In this document: piece after piece, positions 26,730-37,900 of the stretch
Layout of the letters: every line of letters begins with the position of its first letter
Position numbering within the stretch: the first letter of the stretch is position 1
NCBI GenBank assembly: GCA_016859345.1
Contig: CM029129.1
Coordinates: forward strand, 14,538,899-14,602,898
DNA: 64,000 bases
Direction: 5' to 3'
Source: Istiophorus platypterus
Taxonomy: Eukaryota; Chordata; Actinopteri; Istiophoriformes; Istiophoridae
The notes under the pieces: generated by a model
The model's database searches: none
Told to the model about the DNA's origin: nothing
The model's input: the letters and a program-made list of their open reading frames with translations, nothing else
Translations under genes and position numbers: made by a program

Positions 26730-29700
26730 ACACACAAACACACACACTCTCAGAGTGGTATTCGAAGTTTCACACTGGCATGACTGAGGTTGTTACTAGA
26801 GGTCAAACATTCCAGAAACGTAAGGAGGGTTTAGAGTTATGTGGCTCAGATATATTATCATAATCTGCGATATTTACATTGCGGAGGTTGTAATGTAATG
26901 ACTTCAAACTATGGAGTGTAAAGATAAATGTAATTTTCCAATTACTCTGCCTGCCTGTGGCGGGCAGTTTTGAAGGCCATGCAAACATTTTGTTTTTTTT
27001 TCCCACCACAACTATATATTTTTATCCTCTTATTCACATGAAACCGCTGGTAGTAACAAAGGAAAAGAGGTCAACTTTTTTTTGGCAGAAATAAGAATAA
27101 ATTTATCTTAGTCAAAAATAAGTGAGATTTGTCAGAAAAGTAACAGGGTGTGTGACTGCAGCTAATAAAGCCTTATCTTGTCTTAGGCGAAGGATGGAAC
27201 CAGGGTTGTTGTGAATGATAAAAAGTGGTTTCTGGACCTAACTTTGCTAAAAGTGGTATTTTAGTATTATATGGTATGAATTCAATCCCATTGTCAACCA
27301 GTAAACCTACTCTAAAATTTTAGCAGATCTTCATGCATCCTCTGACAAAGAGTTAAAATAGTATAAATTAGCTTCATATAATTATCATAAGGTACTTTTC
27401 TTTCATTTATCTTCCACAAACCTTTCTAGTTGCTAACTGACAGATGAATTACACCACTTGATGTACACGAAGATTCTGCACAAAAGACTGTTAAGACCTC
27501 AAGCAATTACTTAGACCGCATACAAAAGATGTTAGCTCACATACCATGGCACCAGACAGGTGGTATTATGACGACTGCACAAAAAGCCATCCTGGATTTG
27601 AGGCAATATTGATCATGCAGTAAGCAACTTCACTGGTTGTTGAGCAATGTAAACAGTAACATCACAAACAGTGACCTAGTTAATTGCTAACAGATAGAGT
27701 GGTTAGCAAATGATAGCCTCATGTCACACAGAGTCATGGTGTGGCACTCGGAGGCCTGATGGATGTGCGCTGGCGGTTTCCCTGTGGGCGCGTTCTTCTG
27801 TGTGTGCAAGTATGAGACAGAGAGGGGTGAGGAACATGGGCATAATGTACAAATGTACTGTATCTAGCAGACTTGCATCCACACTTTCAGTTGACTGCAG
27901 CTTCGGTATTTTGTTATGTCATCATTGTTCATGTCTGTGTGTACTATCTTCCAATTTGATCTAGAATGAGATCTATAAAAACAGTGGTGTGTAAGACACA
28001 TACATGATGCAGAATGAGGGTCCAATACCCTTCTTTTAGGCAAAGCCTCTTTCCTGCATAGATGTTCGTGTAAGGAAAATTTAGATTTGTGGGGAAATTT
28101 TTAAAACTCTCCTAGCTGCACAATTAGTCAGAATTAACTTACATCAAGGGAAAAATTCTCTTCCTGCCTCTCTCTTCTGGATATAGACATAAATAAAACA
28201 TACAGCCTCCTCCAAGTACTGGAGACTTTACAATTTACATTAATGGTCAGAGTGCAAGTTTGCATGTCAAAAGACATCTAGATTTCTTAATTTGACTGAC
28301 AAATGAAAGTTTTTTGGGGGGATTAGGCTATTATACTGTTGTTTCCCAAACTTTTCAATGACTTTACTGTAATGTTTAGTTAGACACACTGACACTGAAA
28401 TATAGCTATTTAAAAAAATACCAAAACTGCTATTTTCGACACAGGCATCTAAAGAGACAACGTTCAAGCTAACCTGGTCATTTAGACGTCTCTTGACTTT
28501 CAAATCAACAAATCGACACCGTCAGGCTGTTTACTTCCGTGCTTTCTGAAGGAAGAATCTGTCACTTTAAAAGAAATTTTTCTCATGCATGAATTCCGCA
28601 GAGATGCTCTCTGCTGGGCGGTTAGTTGCACGCCTCAGAGAAAATAATTCCTGGCAAGGTGTCAGACGCCTTTGTTTGCTTGTTGGACATGCGATAGGAA
28701 CCATGGTTATGACCTTGGCATTGCTTTGGAGAAACATTACATAGCCTGGGGTGTGAGGGTCTGACTGGCGTTTGATTATCACACTCGAACAAAGAGATTG
28801 AATCTGCCAAGACCAATAAGCCTTACTGTGGCTTATGATTAAATATTTGAGGTTAGCCTTTAATGAGACGCACGAGGAAATGGGCGAGTCCCTTGAATTT
28901 ATTTGCTGTCTTCAATGCATGTGTGTATGACAAGAATGGTAATGATATTACTCATCAATATTACTCATCAATAAGTGTGCAGAAATCCCTGTAAATCTGA
29001 TTATTTATGAGATGAGCAATCATCCAGACTGGTTTTTGCCCACAGGACCAGATTTCCCTGAAGAGTTTCGAACATACCTGTCTCACCATGTGATGCGTCA
29101 ACATGTTCATAAATCAGGAATCATATTTTAGCTGCAGCAAACACAACAACAACAAAAACATGTTTGTGAGGAGGAAAGCTGACTAAGACAACGAAAAGAC
29201 GAGAAGTAACTTGGGATGGCACAAAACTCAAAACTCCCTTTGTACCTGAGAGAAGATCTAGAGCCAAACTGCAGCCTATTTTATCAATTTTTAATAAATA
29301 CACAGACAAGAAAGTGTAAGGCCTTCCAATTTTCATCATGGCTTTTTATAGAGAAGCCAGGTCGTCTATAAAACTGAAACTCATGAAGTCCTTAGTGATA
29401 TTTTTATTTTTAATTTTTCGTGTTAAAAGACCAGAAATCTGCTTGGTTCTCAAGGCCAAGGTCACTCACAAGCTCATGTTAACACCAAATACAGAATATA
29501 ACTTTCAAGATTAAAGTTTCAAGACTTCCAAGATAACCAGATATCCAGATGATCAGGAAATGCTCAGCGAAAGCATTGTTCTCCCTGCCTTACTGTTTCA
29601 GGAACTCCACAATGGGAAATTCTTCTAGAGTACCATCTGTTATCTTTTGCTCAGTTTGTTGTGGAGTTGCAGCTCTATAATTCTAGCCTGGAGAAAAAGA

Positions 29701-32700
29701 GCAGTCTGAGAGCAGCCGAAAGCTGACTATAACAACTAGCAGTGTCAGAGAAACGACCCATGTGGCTTTAGGTCACATGTTCTGTCTCTGGTATGTGGCA
29801 GAGAGCTAGACAGATGTACAGTGAGAGATTAAAGGGTTCAGAGGACACGGAGTTCATTTGATGTATAACTGATAATGCAATCAAAGTTAGATTTGCTCTA
29901 AACACACCATGGTTCCGATACCCTTGTATCATAAGCGAAGAAAATATGAAGCATTAAGACTTGATATGTCTAGAATGTTTTCTCTTAACTCTAGTTGGTA
30001 AGTTGGAGCTTACAGTTATAGTATGACTGATGACAGGGAATGTGCAGATACTACATGACTCCGACTTTCTCTCATTCTCTCTGTCTCATTTCTTCCCTGA
30101 AGGAGATGTTCACAATTTTTCGAGGCAGTCTTGGAACAATACTCACATGCTCATATGTCCATCCAAAGAATTGTTGGTCTAAGTAATAATCATTGCTCTT
30201 GTCCATAGTGGCTTTGATACCTTCATCACCCCCCCCCATCACTCACAGAGATACCACTAAAAGAAGGCATCTCGCTTCAGCAAATACTGACAGGAGCAAT
30301 TAATACAGCAACCAATAATCTCTTAAATGTATATATGGGAATGCCAGTGTTGTTTTAAGAAAATTTTCATAAATGTGGACCTATCCTTTAAATGTATAAA
30401 CAGCATTACACCCCACAGACAGTTTATTCTACTCTATAATATATAAGTCTGCCTGAAGTTAGATTTTAGTTCCATTCAGATGGACATAAAGTGAGATGAT
30501 GTTAATTGATTACTTACTGTATATACAATGAGCTACAGATGGTGTGATCATCAGTTACTACATGAATCTTTATGAAGAACAAGCCTTCAAGTTCTGCTGG
30601 GTCGATTATGTCTTTGTGGTAGACAGTGACTTGGATTAATGCCAAACACTCCCTCGCTCCAGTTTTTAAATTGTGGGGATTCGCTGCTTTTCTTCGTCCT
30701 TGCGTGACAGTAAACTGAATATCATTGGATTTAGGACTGTTAGAGGGAAAAAAATGCAATCTGAAGATATCCATATGGGTATTTTCTTTTTTCTTTTTAA
30801 ATCAATAATGAAAAAAATCTTGGTTACGACCAACAAAGCTAATATTTCATGTCAAAGAGTTTCTGTTTGGACGTGCAACCATTTCTTAAGTGTGCATTAA
30901 AAACTATGCTATCTGTCAAGTATAGTCCCTTTTTTTTAAAAAAATAATAACTAGTTTTGAAACTGTGAGCTAAATCATGTATTTGATTAATAAGTTATAA
31001 TCAATAAATCATTTAACTAATTTCTCAGGCATAAATGCCGAACCTTCTCTGGTTCCAGCTTCTCATATGTGAGGATTTGTTGGTTTCACTTTTTTGTCTC
31101 TCTCTCCAACATGTCAGGATTTGGAAAATTGGGATTGGATTTTTTTTCACTTTTCTCTGATATTTCACAGAAACAACCATTGATCAAATAAACAAAAAAC
31201 TATCCACGGACTACAAATACTGTTTTAAGAACTTGTGCAAAACAGAACCTCTAAATACACAATGAATTGTCTGATATCTGCACAGACCAATTCCCATCTC
31301 GCATCAACAAGACAGACCACACAGCAAGAGGAAAAACAAAGTTCTCAGAAGGGGAAGCTGGACAGTTATTCGTGTCATAACCAACACTCAGCTGTCAATT
31401 CCCACCCAGAAGACGATTGTTTGCCAGTTGGCAGGACTGACAAGCGTCCTGCGTCACCTTCTGCCTAGACATTGGTTTACAAAAGCGATTATACCACAGC
31501 TACTATATTCAACGTGTCCTCTCTAAATACTTCTGAAGTCACATAAGGGATTTTATATGTTTCTGCTTCTCTTCCTCTCACTCTCTCTCATGCACACACA
31601 GCCATTTAAAAACTAACCACTGCTTGCACACGCAAACTATCAGCACAAATGTTTCCAGAGTCAAGTAGACACCATTAACTGGCTAGAGTCCTAATGGGCT
31701 AGCAGGGGACTAATGTGCTTATTCTGGGACATTATCACCTTAAGCTAAGAACCAGCTGCTGCCATCAGAGCTTGTTTTCTGGTATTTACAACTTTCTCTG
31801 TCTCCAAGTGCAGATGTTACATGACATTCACATTTATATACGCAGAAAGACATGGAGGAAGAAGGGAGGAGATCTTTCAATCATGCAAAGTAGAGGTATG
31901 ATCGGAAGGCTTGTGTAAAATAGTGTAAAACTCAAAAGCAACAAAGCTTTTAGGTCCAGTCTTAAACCTTCTCTTTTCTTACAAAGCCGACAGAAACTGT
32001 TACACCCCTCAGAATGTTCTGGCTTGTACGAAGTTTACAAGATACTAAAATTCCCCCCAAAGAGACATTTTGGATCCTGTAAGACATAAACTATCCTTCA
32101 CTTAAACACTCTCACAAACACACTCTTCATTTCCCTCAATGCATCTCCTTTTGTGTCACCATTCAACACACTATAATTGCTGTCTTGGGCATGCACTGTA
32201 CAGGAAGAATGCATCGAGCATATGATGAATAGTCAGTTTAGGAGATAGTCCAATATATCAACAGCAATGAATCACATTGTGCTTCAAATTTGGAATGCAC
32301 CCAGCTCCCATGAGGTGAGGCTTGAGGATTCCTTTCCCATCACTTCTCCTTGAATTTAATTCTGTTTTTATAACTCAGGTAAACCAAAATATAAGAAATC
32401 AGGATAAAACAATCTTCTAGTTCTGAAAATAAAACACATTGTGTTTTTCAGAGCATGTGGCGTCAATTGGACATTGAACTGCTCTGTAATGGCTGGTAGA
32501 AATCAAAAAAAAAAGTCTTTAAGAAGTAGTGTAATGTAGGGACTTGCCACCAAGTCTCTGACATTACATATTTTGCTAAATATGCTTGCATCCCAACAGC
32601 TGCTTCCTTCTCTAATTTTCAAGCCAAGAATTTAGAATTAGCCAAAGTTCTCTTATTTATTCTTGCGAGAAGCTTTTCCAAGTGAGTCCTGTTTTTTATT

Positions 32701-34645
32701 GCCACTTTTGCTATGTAACTGTCTGCAAAGTGAAACCTGTAATTAATTTCACTGATGGCATCATCACAGAGTTACAAAATGTTCACAGTGCCAAAGACTT
32801 CCCCTGTGCATGCCATGGTTTTTTTATATTGGCAGTCAAGCAAGTTTTCACAGATTTAACCGATGTGAAATGGTGAGATTGGTTATATTGAAACCAAAAC
32901 TTGCCTGCTGCACAAATTACTGAAGAAGTTAGAAAGGCATGCATCACAAAACCTGAGATGCCCTGAAACCGCACTAGGGACCGTTTTGACTTTAAATTCC
33001 ACATTTAACACAAGAGATCTTAGGCCATAATGTAGATTTCCCCCTTTTTTCCAATGAATTATAGTGTTGGGCACAATCTCTGTTGGGAACTCTACACCAT
33101 GGCCATAAATATTAATTGAAACATGAAGATCAAGCATCTAGTGAGGGATCTGTCCACAGAAAGCTGGTTTCACCAATAATATTTGAGCCCCTTCCAAAAC
33201 AAGACATTTAGGTACAAGGAACCTGGAGTGCATTGATGACATGTTTGATTTTGGGATATTTTTTTTTCTTGTTAAAACTTTCAGCTTCTTTTCATTGTGG
33301 AGGAGCAAAGGTGCCAAGTTAGCAAGTCTGTCCACAAACTTACAGGCGTACAATTGTAAAGACGTTGCAGATGCTGAGTCAAAGTATACCTCACCACTGC
33401 ATCACAACTCTTTATAGGGATATAGTAAGTGGGTTTAAAAACGGAGAGCACACTTCAGGGGACCTTCAGGGGTTCATCTGCTTCTCTGAAAGTTGTTAAT
33501 CGCCCACCGTAAATCTAAAAATTACACCTCTAGTCTGAAGTGCTAGGGCCCTGTAGTTAAGGGGGTCGCTTTGGGGCCGGTGATACAGCTGAGCACAACA
33601 CCTGGAATCCCTCAGCAGCACCAATGAGCTCTGATGAAAAACAAATGTCAGCACACACGCCCCCTCCCCTTTCTGCAAGCCCTGCAGCAGGACCGGGCTG
33701 TGTTTACCCTGGTTGGGATAAACTATAGGCTACTGCCAGATCCGCTGAAAGCGCGCTGGATCTTGACCGACATTCTGAGGGTCAGGAAAGTTCACGAAAG
33801 TTGGAGAGCACCACCACCAGTACCTCGTCTACTACCACCATCCGCAGCGTTAACAATGATTAAAGAACAAATGCAATAATACAGTAATAATAATAATAAT
33901 GCAATTTCCAAAAGATCTGCAGATGCCTTTCTTGCTGTAACCTGGAGCCACTCAGAATTTGGAAAAAATAACTTTAAATTACACTATTCATATACTAAGA
34001 AATAATTTTTAATGATTCATTTCAAAATCAAGCATAAACTGTTACCTGTTTGAATGCTCCCAATATTGATGTAATTTCAATTCAAATTATTAAAACACTT
34101 TCTTAAACGAACAAACAAACAAAAAATCCCTGTAATGTGATAATCGAAGCACTTCACTGATGATCGGCCAATTGTTACGGCTCACTGAACTGCACCGGCC
34201 GCTCGGGCCGCCAGGAATTAGACGGCGCCATCCGTCAGCCCTAAGAGCAAAGCTCCTGCTCACAGAGTCGCGGTCGCTGCTCTTAGTTATCGCGGATCTC
34301 CAGGATGAATTAATCGGGCCACGGTGACAGGTTGACCCACCTATAGGTTCCCCGCGTGGCCCTGGTGTCAGCGGCTACTGGATGTCTTTTAAAATAACGC
34401 GGATCTCCGCGGGTTTCCTATGTGGAAATAACCAAAATCTGAAACTTTACGGCCAGGTCGAGGTGCCGACGGGTCCCTCGGGCGGCGTGTACTTCCAGCG
34501 AACGGCGGGCTGGGGGGTGGTGGGCGCGGCGGACGGCGGGGTCTCTACCTACCCTGGAGACGGTCAGCGGCGTGCTGAAGTCCCGTCCTCCCACCAGGCG
34601 AAAACCCCAAGGAGAGGGTCCCTTCAGTGTCACGGTCTGGGGCAT
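1612..34645 (-). CDS. pdlim4: PDZ and LIM domain protein 4 (RIL), 3'-truncated by window edge; five coding exons
   Basis: This is the span of a spliced gene: join of 34645-34553, 24125-23974, 14267-14186, 3566-3307 and 1769-1612 on the minus strand (93+152+82+260+158 nt). All junctions have GT donors and AG acceptors, and phases match, giving an open frame of 248 codons plus one base. Residues 1-82 are a PDZ domain with the carboxylate-binding loop PSPWGF, the CPGDTILAIN stretch and the THMEAQNRIK helix. Residues 83-195 are a linker with a ZM-like motif (HAQYNNPAGLYA, 163-174). Residues 211-241 carry the ALP-family VYKML...KQSGSFKYLQGILE segment. PDLIM4 proteins are about 330 residues and end in one LIM domain; that part would lie left of position 1. 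Family knowledge: ALP-type PDZ-LIM proteins bind alpha-actinin and tune actin stress fibres. The N-terminus and KQSGSFKYLQGILEAEDGG resemble PDLIM4 more than PDLIM1 or PDLIM3, and the p4ha2 neighbour agrees. A pdlim1/pdlim3 paralogue is the main alternative. Confidence 0.9.
2434..2474. repeat. (GT)n microsatellite
   Basis: A GT run with one GGCGC interruption, in pdlim4 intron 4. Confidence 0.9.
2575..2605. repeat. (GT)n microsatellite
   Basis: A pure GT run of about 30 bp in pdlim4 intron 4. Confidence 0.9.
3307..3566 (-). CDS. pdlim4: pdlim4 coding exon 4 (Gly/Asn/Tyr-rich linker with ZM-like motif)
   Basis: Eighty-six codons plus two bases encode residues 110-195 and the start of S196. 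The acceptor is tttttag|aatttc and the donor is cacatag|gtgaga, phase 2. The segment is low-complexity and polar (SGYGGYSRKPSYTPEPQ, then NNGHSRPNNGHSYGYGNGTG). It contains HAQYNNPAGLYA at 163-174 (about 3407-3372), which closely resembles the ZM (ZASP-like) motif of PDLIM1, PDLIM3 and LDB3. In those proteins the motif contributes to alpha-actinin binding. The frame is open across the whole exon and fits exons 3 and 5. Confidence 0.88.
4834..4890. repeat. (CA)n microsatellite
   Basis: A CA run with GA and AA interruptions, in pdlim4 intron 3. Confidence 0.9.
7680..7716. repeat. (CA)n-type imperfect microsatellite
   Basis: ACACACACAC followed by repeated ACAAACAC units, in pdlim4 intron 3. 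Confidence 0.85.
12310..12337. repeat. (CA)n microsatellite
   Basis: A pure CA run of about 28 bp in pdlim4 intron 3. Confidence 0.9.
12948..13400. repeat. Possible interspersed repeat (TTTAAAGGGTAATTTCACC type)
   Basis: The left edge TTTAAAGGGTAATTTCACC resembles the terminal motif of short non-autonomous repeats common in fish introns, followed by GCAGATGGTTTTCTTTAAATG. The boundary at the right is unclear and no partner end was proven. Confidence 0.35.
14186..14267 (-). CDS. pdlim4: pdlim4 coding exon 3 (linker after PDZ)
   Basis: One base completes R82, then 27 codons encode residues 83-109 (PGSGDRVWSPAVSEDGKTSP, then YTEPDSQ). The acceptor is ctttcag|gccggg and the donor is cacag|gtaacc, leaving phase 0. 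The VWSPxVSEDGK pattern occurs at the same place after the PDZ in PDLIM1 and PDLIM3; mammalian PDLIM4 is more diverged here. The phases on both sides fit the neighbouring exons exactly. Confidence 0.9.
15373..15409. repeat. (GT)n microsatellite
   Basis: A pure GT run of about 36 bp followed by CATGTGCATG-type sequence, in pdlim4 intron 2. Confidence 0.92.
18410..18715. repeat. Possible interspersed repeat ending in GAACTGACCCTTTAA
   Basis: The block starts near TCAGTTCACCAAAAATC and ends in TTGGATGAACTGACCCTTTA, so its ends are loosely inverted (CAGTTCA...TGAACTG). This fits a short non-autonomous DNA-transposon type repeat. The family name is unknown to me. Confidence 0.4.
21664..22085 (+). 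mobile_element. hAT transposon relic with BED zinc-finger remnant
   Basis: The block opens with TAGGGACGTACACAATTAGT and AGTTGGTTAAACTA-like sequence, typical of hAT ends in fish. Inside, an ATG at 21900 encodes MTSSKTRTVWRYFDIENEKK. After a one-base frame change, VVFRLCQNKLAYNHLSGALG follows (about 21960-22020). Together these follow the BED-finger pattern (VWxYF...CxxC-like...LxYN...L). The first Cys of the CxxC pair is not visible (VVFRLC), and the frame is broken. The right end was not located, so 22085 is approximate. Confidence 0.65.
21900..22028 (+). pseudogene. BED-type zinc-finger fragment of hAT transposase
   Basis: Starts MTSSKTRTVWRYFDIENEKK. The frame shifts by one near 21957-21960 and continues RVVFRLCQNKLAYNHLSGAL, stopping at TAG near 22026-22028. 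Only the N-terminal DNA-binding part is recognisable. Confidence 0.6.
22780..22819. repeat. Short perfect inverted repeat
   Basis: GTTGCCAGA at 22780-22788 and TCTGGCAAC at 22811-22819 are exact reverse complements separated by 22 nt. They could form a 9-bp stem. Confidence 0.6.
23974..24125 (-). CDS. pdlim4: pdlim4 coding exon 2 (PDZ core)
   Basis: This exon encodes residues 32-81 plus two bases of R82: VTPGSKAAQGDLCPGDTILA, then INGDSTEHMTHMEAQNRIK and ...LALSIS. It completes the PDZ fold started in exon 1. The acceptor is attttcag|gtaaca and the donor is cag|gtatga at 23973, phase 2. The acceptor follows a long TG-rich tract (plus-strand CA repeat just above 24135). The PGSKAA and EAQNRIK blocks are hallmarks of ALP/enigma-family PDZ domains. 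Confidence 0.95.
24135..24172. repeat. (CA)n microsatellite at the pdlim4 exon 2 acceptor
   Basis: On the plus strand this is a run of ACACAC units broken by AG and GC. On the transcribed minus strand it reads as a UG-rich tract followed directly by uuuuauuuucag, the splice acceptor of exon 2. The arrangement resembles the (TG)m(T)n acceptor known from CFTR exon 9. Confidence 0.85.
25460..25660. repeat. Interspersed repeat copy A (TATAAAA.GTCA.AAAAT family)
   Basis: Contains TATAAAAGGTCATAAAATG, GGTGACATCTTCAAG and CAAAGATATTTTCAATTATA in order, flanked by ATTATT/AATTAGTCAATTA-type ends. The same ordered blocks occur at about 49865-50090. It resembles a very common teleost repeat whose ends read AATCGATTA. 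Confidence 0.55.
26679..26747. repeat. (CA)n microsatellite
   Basis: A CA run of nearly 70 bp with one TA and one AA interruption, in pdlim4 intron 1. It is one of the longest in the window. Confidence 0.95.
34553..34645 (-). CDS. pdlim4: pdlim4 coding exon 1 (PDZ start)
   Basis: Thirty-one codons, MPQTVTLKGPSPWGFRLVGG and onward, ending ...LTVSR. The ATG (CAT on the plus strand at 34643-34645) is chosen because PDLIM3 and PDLIM4 proteins start MP(Q/H)(T/S)V and no upstream extension is needed. The donor reads agg|gtaggt at 34552, phase 0. The exon encodes the first PDZ strands and the PWGF ligand-binding loop. It lies inside a CpG-rich stretch, as expected for a first exon near the promoter. 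Confidence 0.93.
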
Positions 34646-34820
34646 GTTCGGCGAGAGGAGGCTGGCGAGAGGGAAGCGGATGGCGGGGCAGACCCGGGGA
34701 AAGGGGGGGGGGGTGTGCGTCGCCGCGGTTGCTGTGTACGACTGGCGGCCGGAGTCCGCTGCTCAAGCTGCCAGGCGGCGTCGTCCCGACCGTGAAGTCT
34801 CGCCTCCGCCGCCGAGTCAG

Positions 34821-34830
34821 GTTTAAATAA
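34821..34830 (-). promoter_or_regulatory. pdlim4: TATA-like element upstream of pdlim4
   Basis: The minus strand reads TTATTTAAAC within otherwise GC-rich sequence, about 175 nt upstream of the start codon. It is a plausible core-promoter element by position and composition only. Confidence 0.4.
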
Positions 34831-34960
34831 CGAGGCGGCCTCTGACGCAGGATGACGGCTCGTCCTGCCCCTCGCCGCCCGGGGGGGATGTGCGCGGTGG
34901 GAGGGGACGGAGGCGGCCCGGCTGGGTCGCAGCGGCCGGGTCTCCTCGGTCCGACGCACC

Positions 34961-37900
34961 AGGTATAAACGAGGGTTGTTGTTTGTTTGTTTGTTTGTTT
35001 ATTTGTTTTGTACCGTGTATAATAACCGGCCGGTGTGCGCGTCTCTGTGTGTATGTTTCCTATTCATTTTCCTTCTGATGCCTTTCGTTCAGTCGTTTTT
35101 CTGTCAGCGTTTAACCTGTTTCAACGCTGTAATCTGCAAAGACTCATGGGTAACTGGTTGTTTAATCAACAGTCTACTGCTAGAAACTAGTTTTTTATTT
35201 ATTTATCTATTTATCTATCTATCTATTTATTTATTTATTTATTTATTGTATACAGAGTAACTACTCGAATCAAATGAAAAGTAGTTTGTTACCTCAAAGA
35301 AAAAATTTTGGTTCTCAGTTGAAAATTACTGAAAATGTAGGCCAGGTTAACTTTACGGTAAAGAAAATTTGCTTTAAGAACATCTTAAGCAGCATCAGAA
35401 AGCATTTAGAATTCATTGTTCTCTATGTCAGTTAAAAACTGATATATTTTCATGCTTCGAGTCCTAACTTGGCACCTATCTGAAGTACTTTAAGCAATGT
35501 GTCTAACAAAAGTTTTCATTATATCTTAAACATCACTCCATGCTTGGTTGCTTGAATTATGCGTTTTTATTCATTTGAGCTGTCTGTTAATTTTGGAAGT
35601 AACGGGGTAAATTTCCTTGTTCTGAGTTTTGTTCAGGGTTTTCATTTCAATCAAGGATCGTCCGTCACAGAAAAAACAGCACCTATAGAAAAAAACAAGA
35701 CATTCTCATAAACAATGCTAGCATGCTGATGATGAGCAGGTAAAATGTTAAGCGTGTTTTCAGTTGTAGGTCATCGTGGTGTTAGCATGATAATATTTTC
35801 CAATTGGCAGTAAACACAAAGTACCACTGAGGCTGAAGGGAATGTGACTAGTTTTGCAGGGATTTGTTCATAAACCAAAGTATTTTGACCTGAAAAATTC
35901 AGGGGATCAACCATTTTCAAACAGTTCTGTTAAGAGTTCATTCTGTGGATGTCTCAATCCAGAGAACCACTAGCTGGTAGCGTGACTAAAAAGAAATGAA
36001 AACATATGAAAATATGCTGGCCATTGACCTTGTCGGATAATCTGGACATCCACTTAAAACTTTAGGCCATTCAATAACACAGGGACTTAAGCAAAATGCC
36101 GTAGGCCCAAGTATCGTCTTCAACGATGAAGATGTTTGGCTGAAATTTGGACGCCTCACTGGCAGAAAATACCTCTCTCATTTGTCAGTGGATATCCTAG
36201 TATCCTCTCTGCCCTAATTCTTGATTCTTTAATTTCCCCAGCCAATTACAGAGAGAGACGCTGAGCTAGAGTACACTTTTTCTACTGCAGAGGGTATGAT
36301 CTCATAGACATTCCTGGGAGTCTGTCTTTCAGACAACTGCAGGCATTAGGAGCTCTGTCTGAAGATCTGACTCACTGTTAGTCAGACACTTACCCATCCT
36401 AGTTAATGTCTCAAAAAGTGGCACTGATGTCAAATCAGCCAGATGTAAACACCAGGTATCAAAGGTATCAGGTTGCATCATGAGTGTTTAGGATGTCTTG
36501 GTTAAACCTTGCACAATGAGTTGCTGTGACACAACAGCTGAAAGTTATTGCACATGGTAATTATCCAAGCTGTGAGATTGTTTTAACAAAAGTAAACAAA
36601 CAAGGAACACAAGAGAGAATATGAGTCAGATAATTTTCCTCCAAAGTCACTAAAGGGAAATCAGATCAATTCACTGTACACAAAAGTTACAAACCTCCTT
36701 TAAGGACTTTGGATTCAGACACACACAAATTAACTGACAAATAATCAGTCACATGCTTACACTGTTACATTCTTCAGTTGATCATGTTTTCACAAAGTTT
36801 AAGAGGAACGTTTCAGAGTAAATAAAAAAGGCCCATACAGTAATTTGTATAGACATGTAAACAAAGCCAATAATCATAGTTCAACAGGTGTCACCAAGCA
36901 GTATTTACAGACTGCTCCTTTACCTGGTACCAAGGGTACATCAAAGGATGATAAGAGGGCTGTAGTCTGGAGATTTATTGATCAGATAAGCGGGCTGACA
37001 TTTCAGAGATGTATCTTCCTCAAAGCCTTTTGCCAATAAATCTGAGTCAAACTACAGAGAGCTCCCATCTCTCTGTCCTTTTTCCCATTAAGGTCATCAT
37101 TCGACATACCCTTGGCAGGATCTAAGAAGTCCCTTTAAATTGCGTCAAATCTATTTACCCTTTAATTTTGCCTCTGTGTATTACGTAGCCAAGAAGAACC
37201 TGACAGAGGCGGGTAAGACGAGCGGTGTTGTCATAATGAGCTGTCTGCCTCCATCTGGATGATCTCTGTTTGTGGGGAGGATGATGCAATCTAAGCTGTC
37301 GCACAAACGCCCATTCCTCAGCTTCAGATTCACAGGTAGTAAATACAGTTTGATAATTATTAATGTTGTCAAACAATACCCAGTAATGTCCAGTAAATGT
37401 ATTCTCATTAGCTGAAGAAGAATTTGCTGGTTCACTCTAAAGCAGGCAGCTGATTTTCACTGAAAAAGCTCCAATAAACCCTCTGTGTGCTCCCTGCACA
37501 GCACCGAGCAACAGACAAAGTGAACACAGTGGAGTATTTAGCAGCTAAAGAGCCAGATATTTCCCCCAGGAGACCTAAAAACAGAGCCAACCATGAACGT
37601 TAGGCTTAAATTCATCTATATGGCTTCATGTCTGACAGATACTATGTGTGTGAATTGTGTTTATTAATATGTTTCCATCAACAAGCTAATAATATCTCAG
37701 CTTTGGGCCCAGATTTTTGTGGTGCATTCAGGTGGCCAAAAAGTAAGTTACGTAAGTAAGTGGGTTAATTTGTTATCAAAACCCATAATTATCATTTTGT
37801 TACTAGAATTCTGTTTAGAATTATTACAACAATTATTGCTGAGGTCCAGAGGTCTGCAGCAGACAAGTTGAGCAGCAGATGTTGCTCCTGGTTGGTAACA

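Larger units (their letters stand above)
24126..34552 (-). other. pdlim4: pdlim4 intron 1
   Basis: About 10.4 kb between the two PDZ-coding exons. It contains a (CA)n tract that abuts the exon 2 acceptor, a diverged interspersed repeat at about 25460-25660 and a long (CA)n at about 26679-26747. No coding exon was recognised inside it. Confidence 0.85.
34190..34960 (-). promoter_or_regulatory. pdlim4: CpG-rich promoter region of pdlim4
   Basis: The base composition switches abruptly from AT-rich to GC-rich with many CG dinucleotides, centred on coding exon 1. Upstream of the ATG on the minus strand there is a TATA-like TTATTTAAAC at 34830-34821. This would place a start near 34795 and a 5' leader of roughly 150 nt. 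The exact transcription start is inferred, not seen. Confidence 0.7.

Noticed and set aside
34382..34795. 137-codon plus-strand open frame across the pdlim4 first exon
   Set aside because: It is the antisense of the PDZ-coding exon 1 and its GC-rich leader; no independent support.
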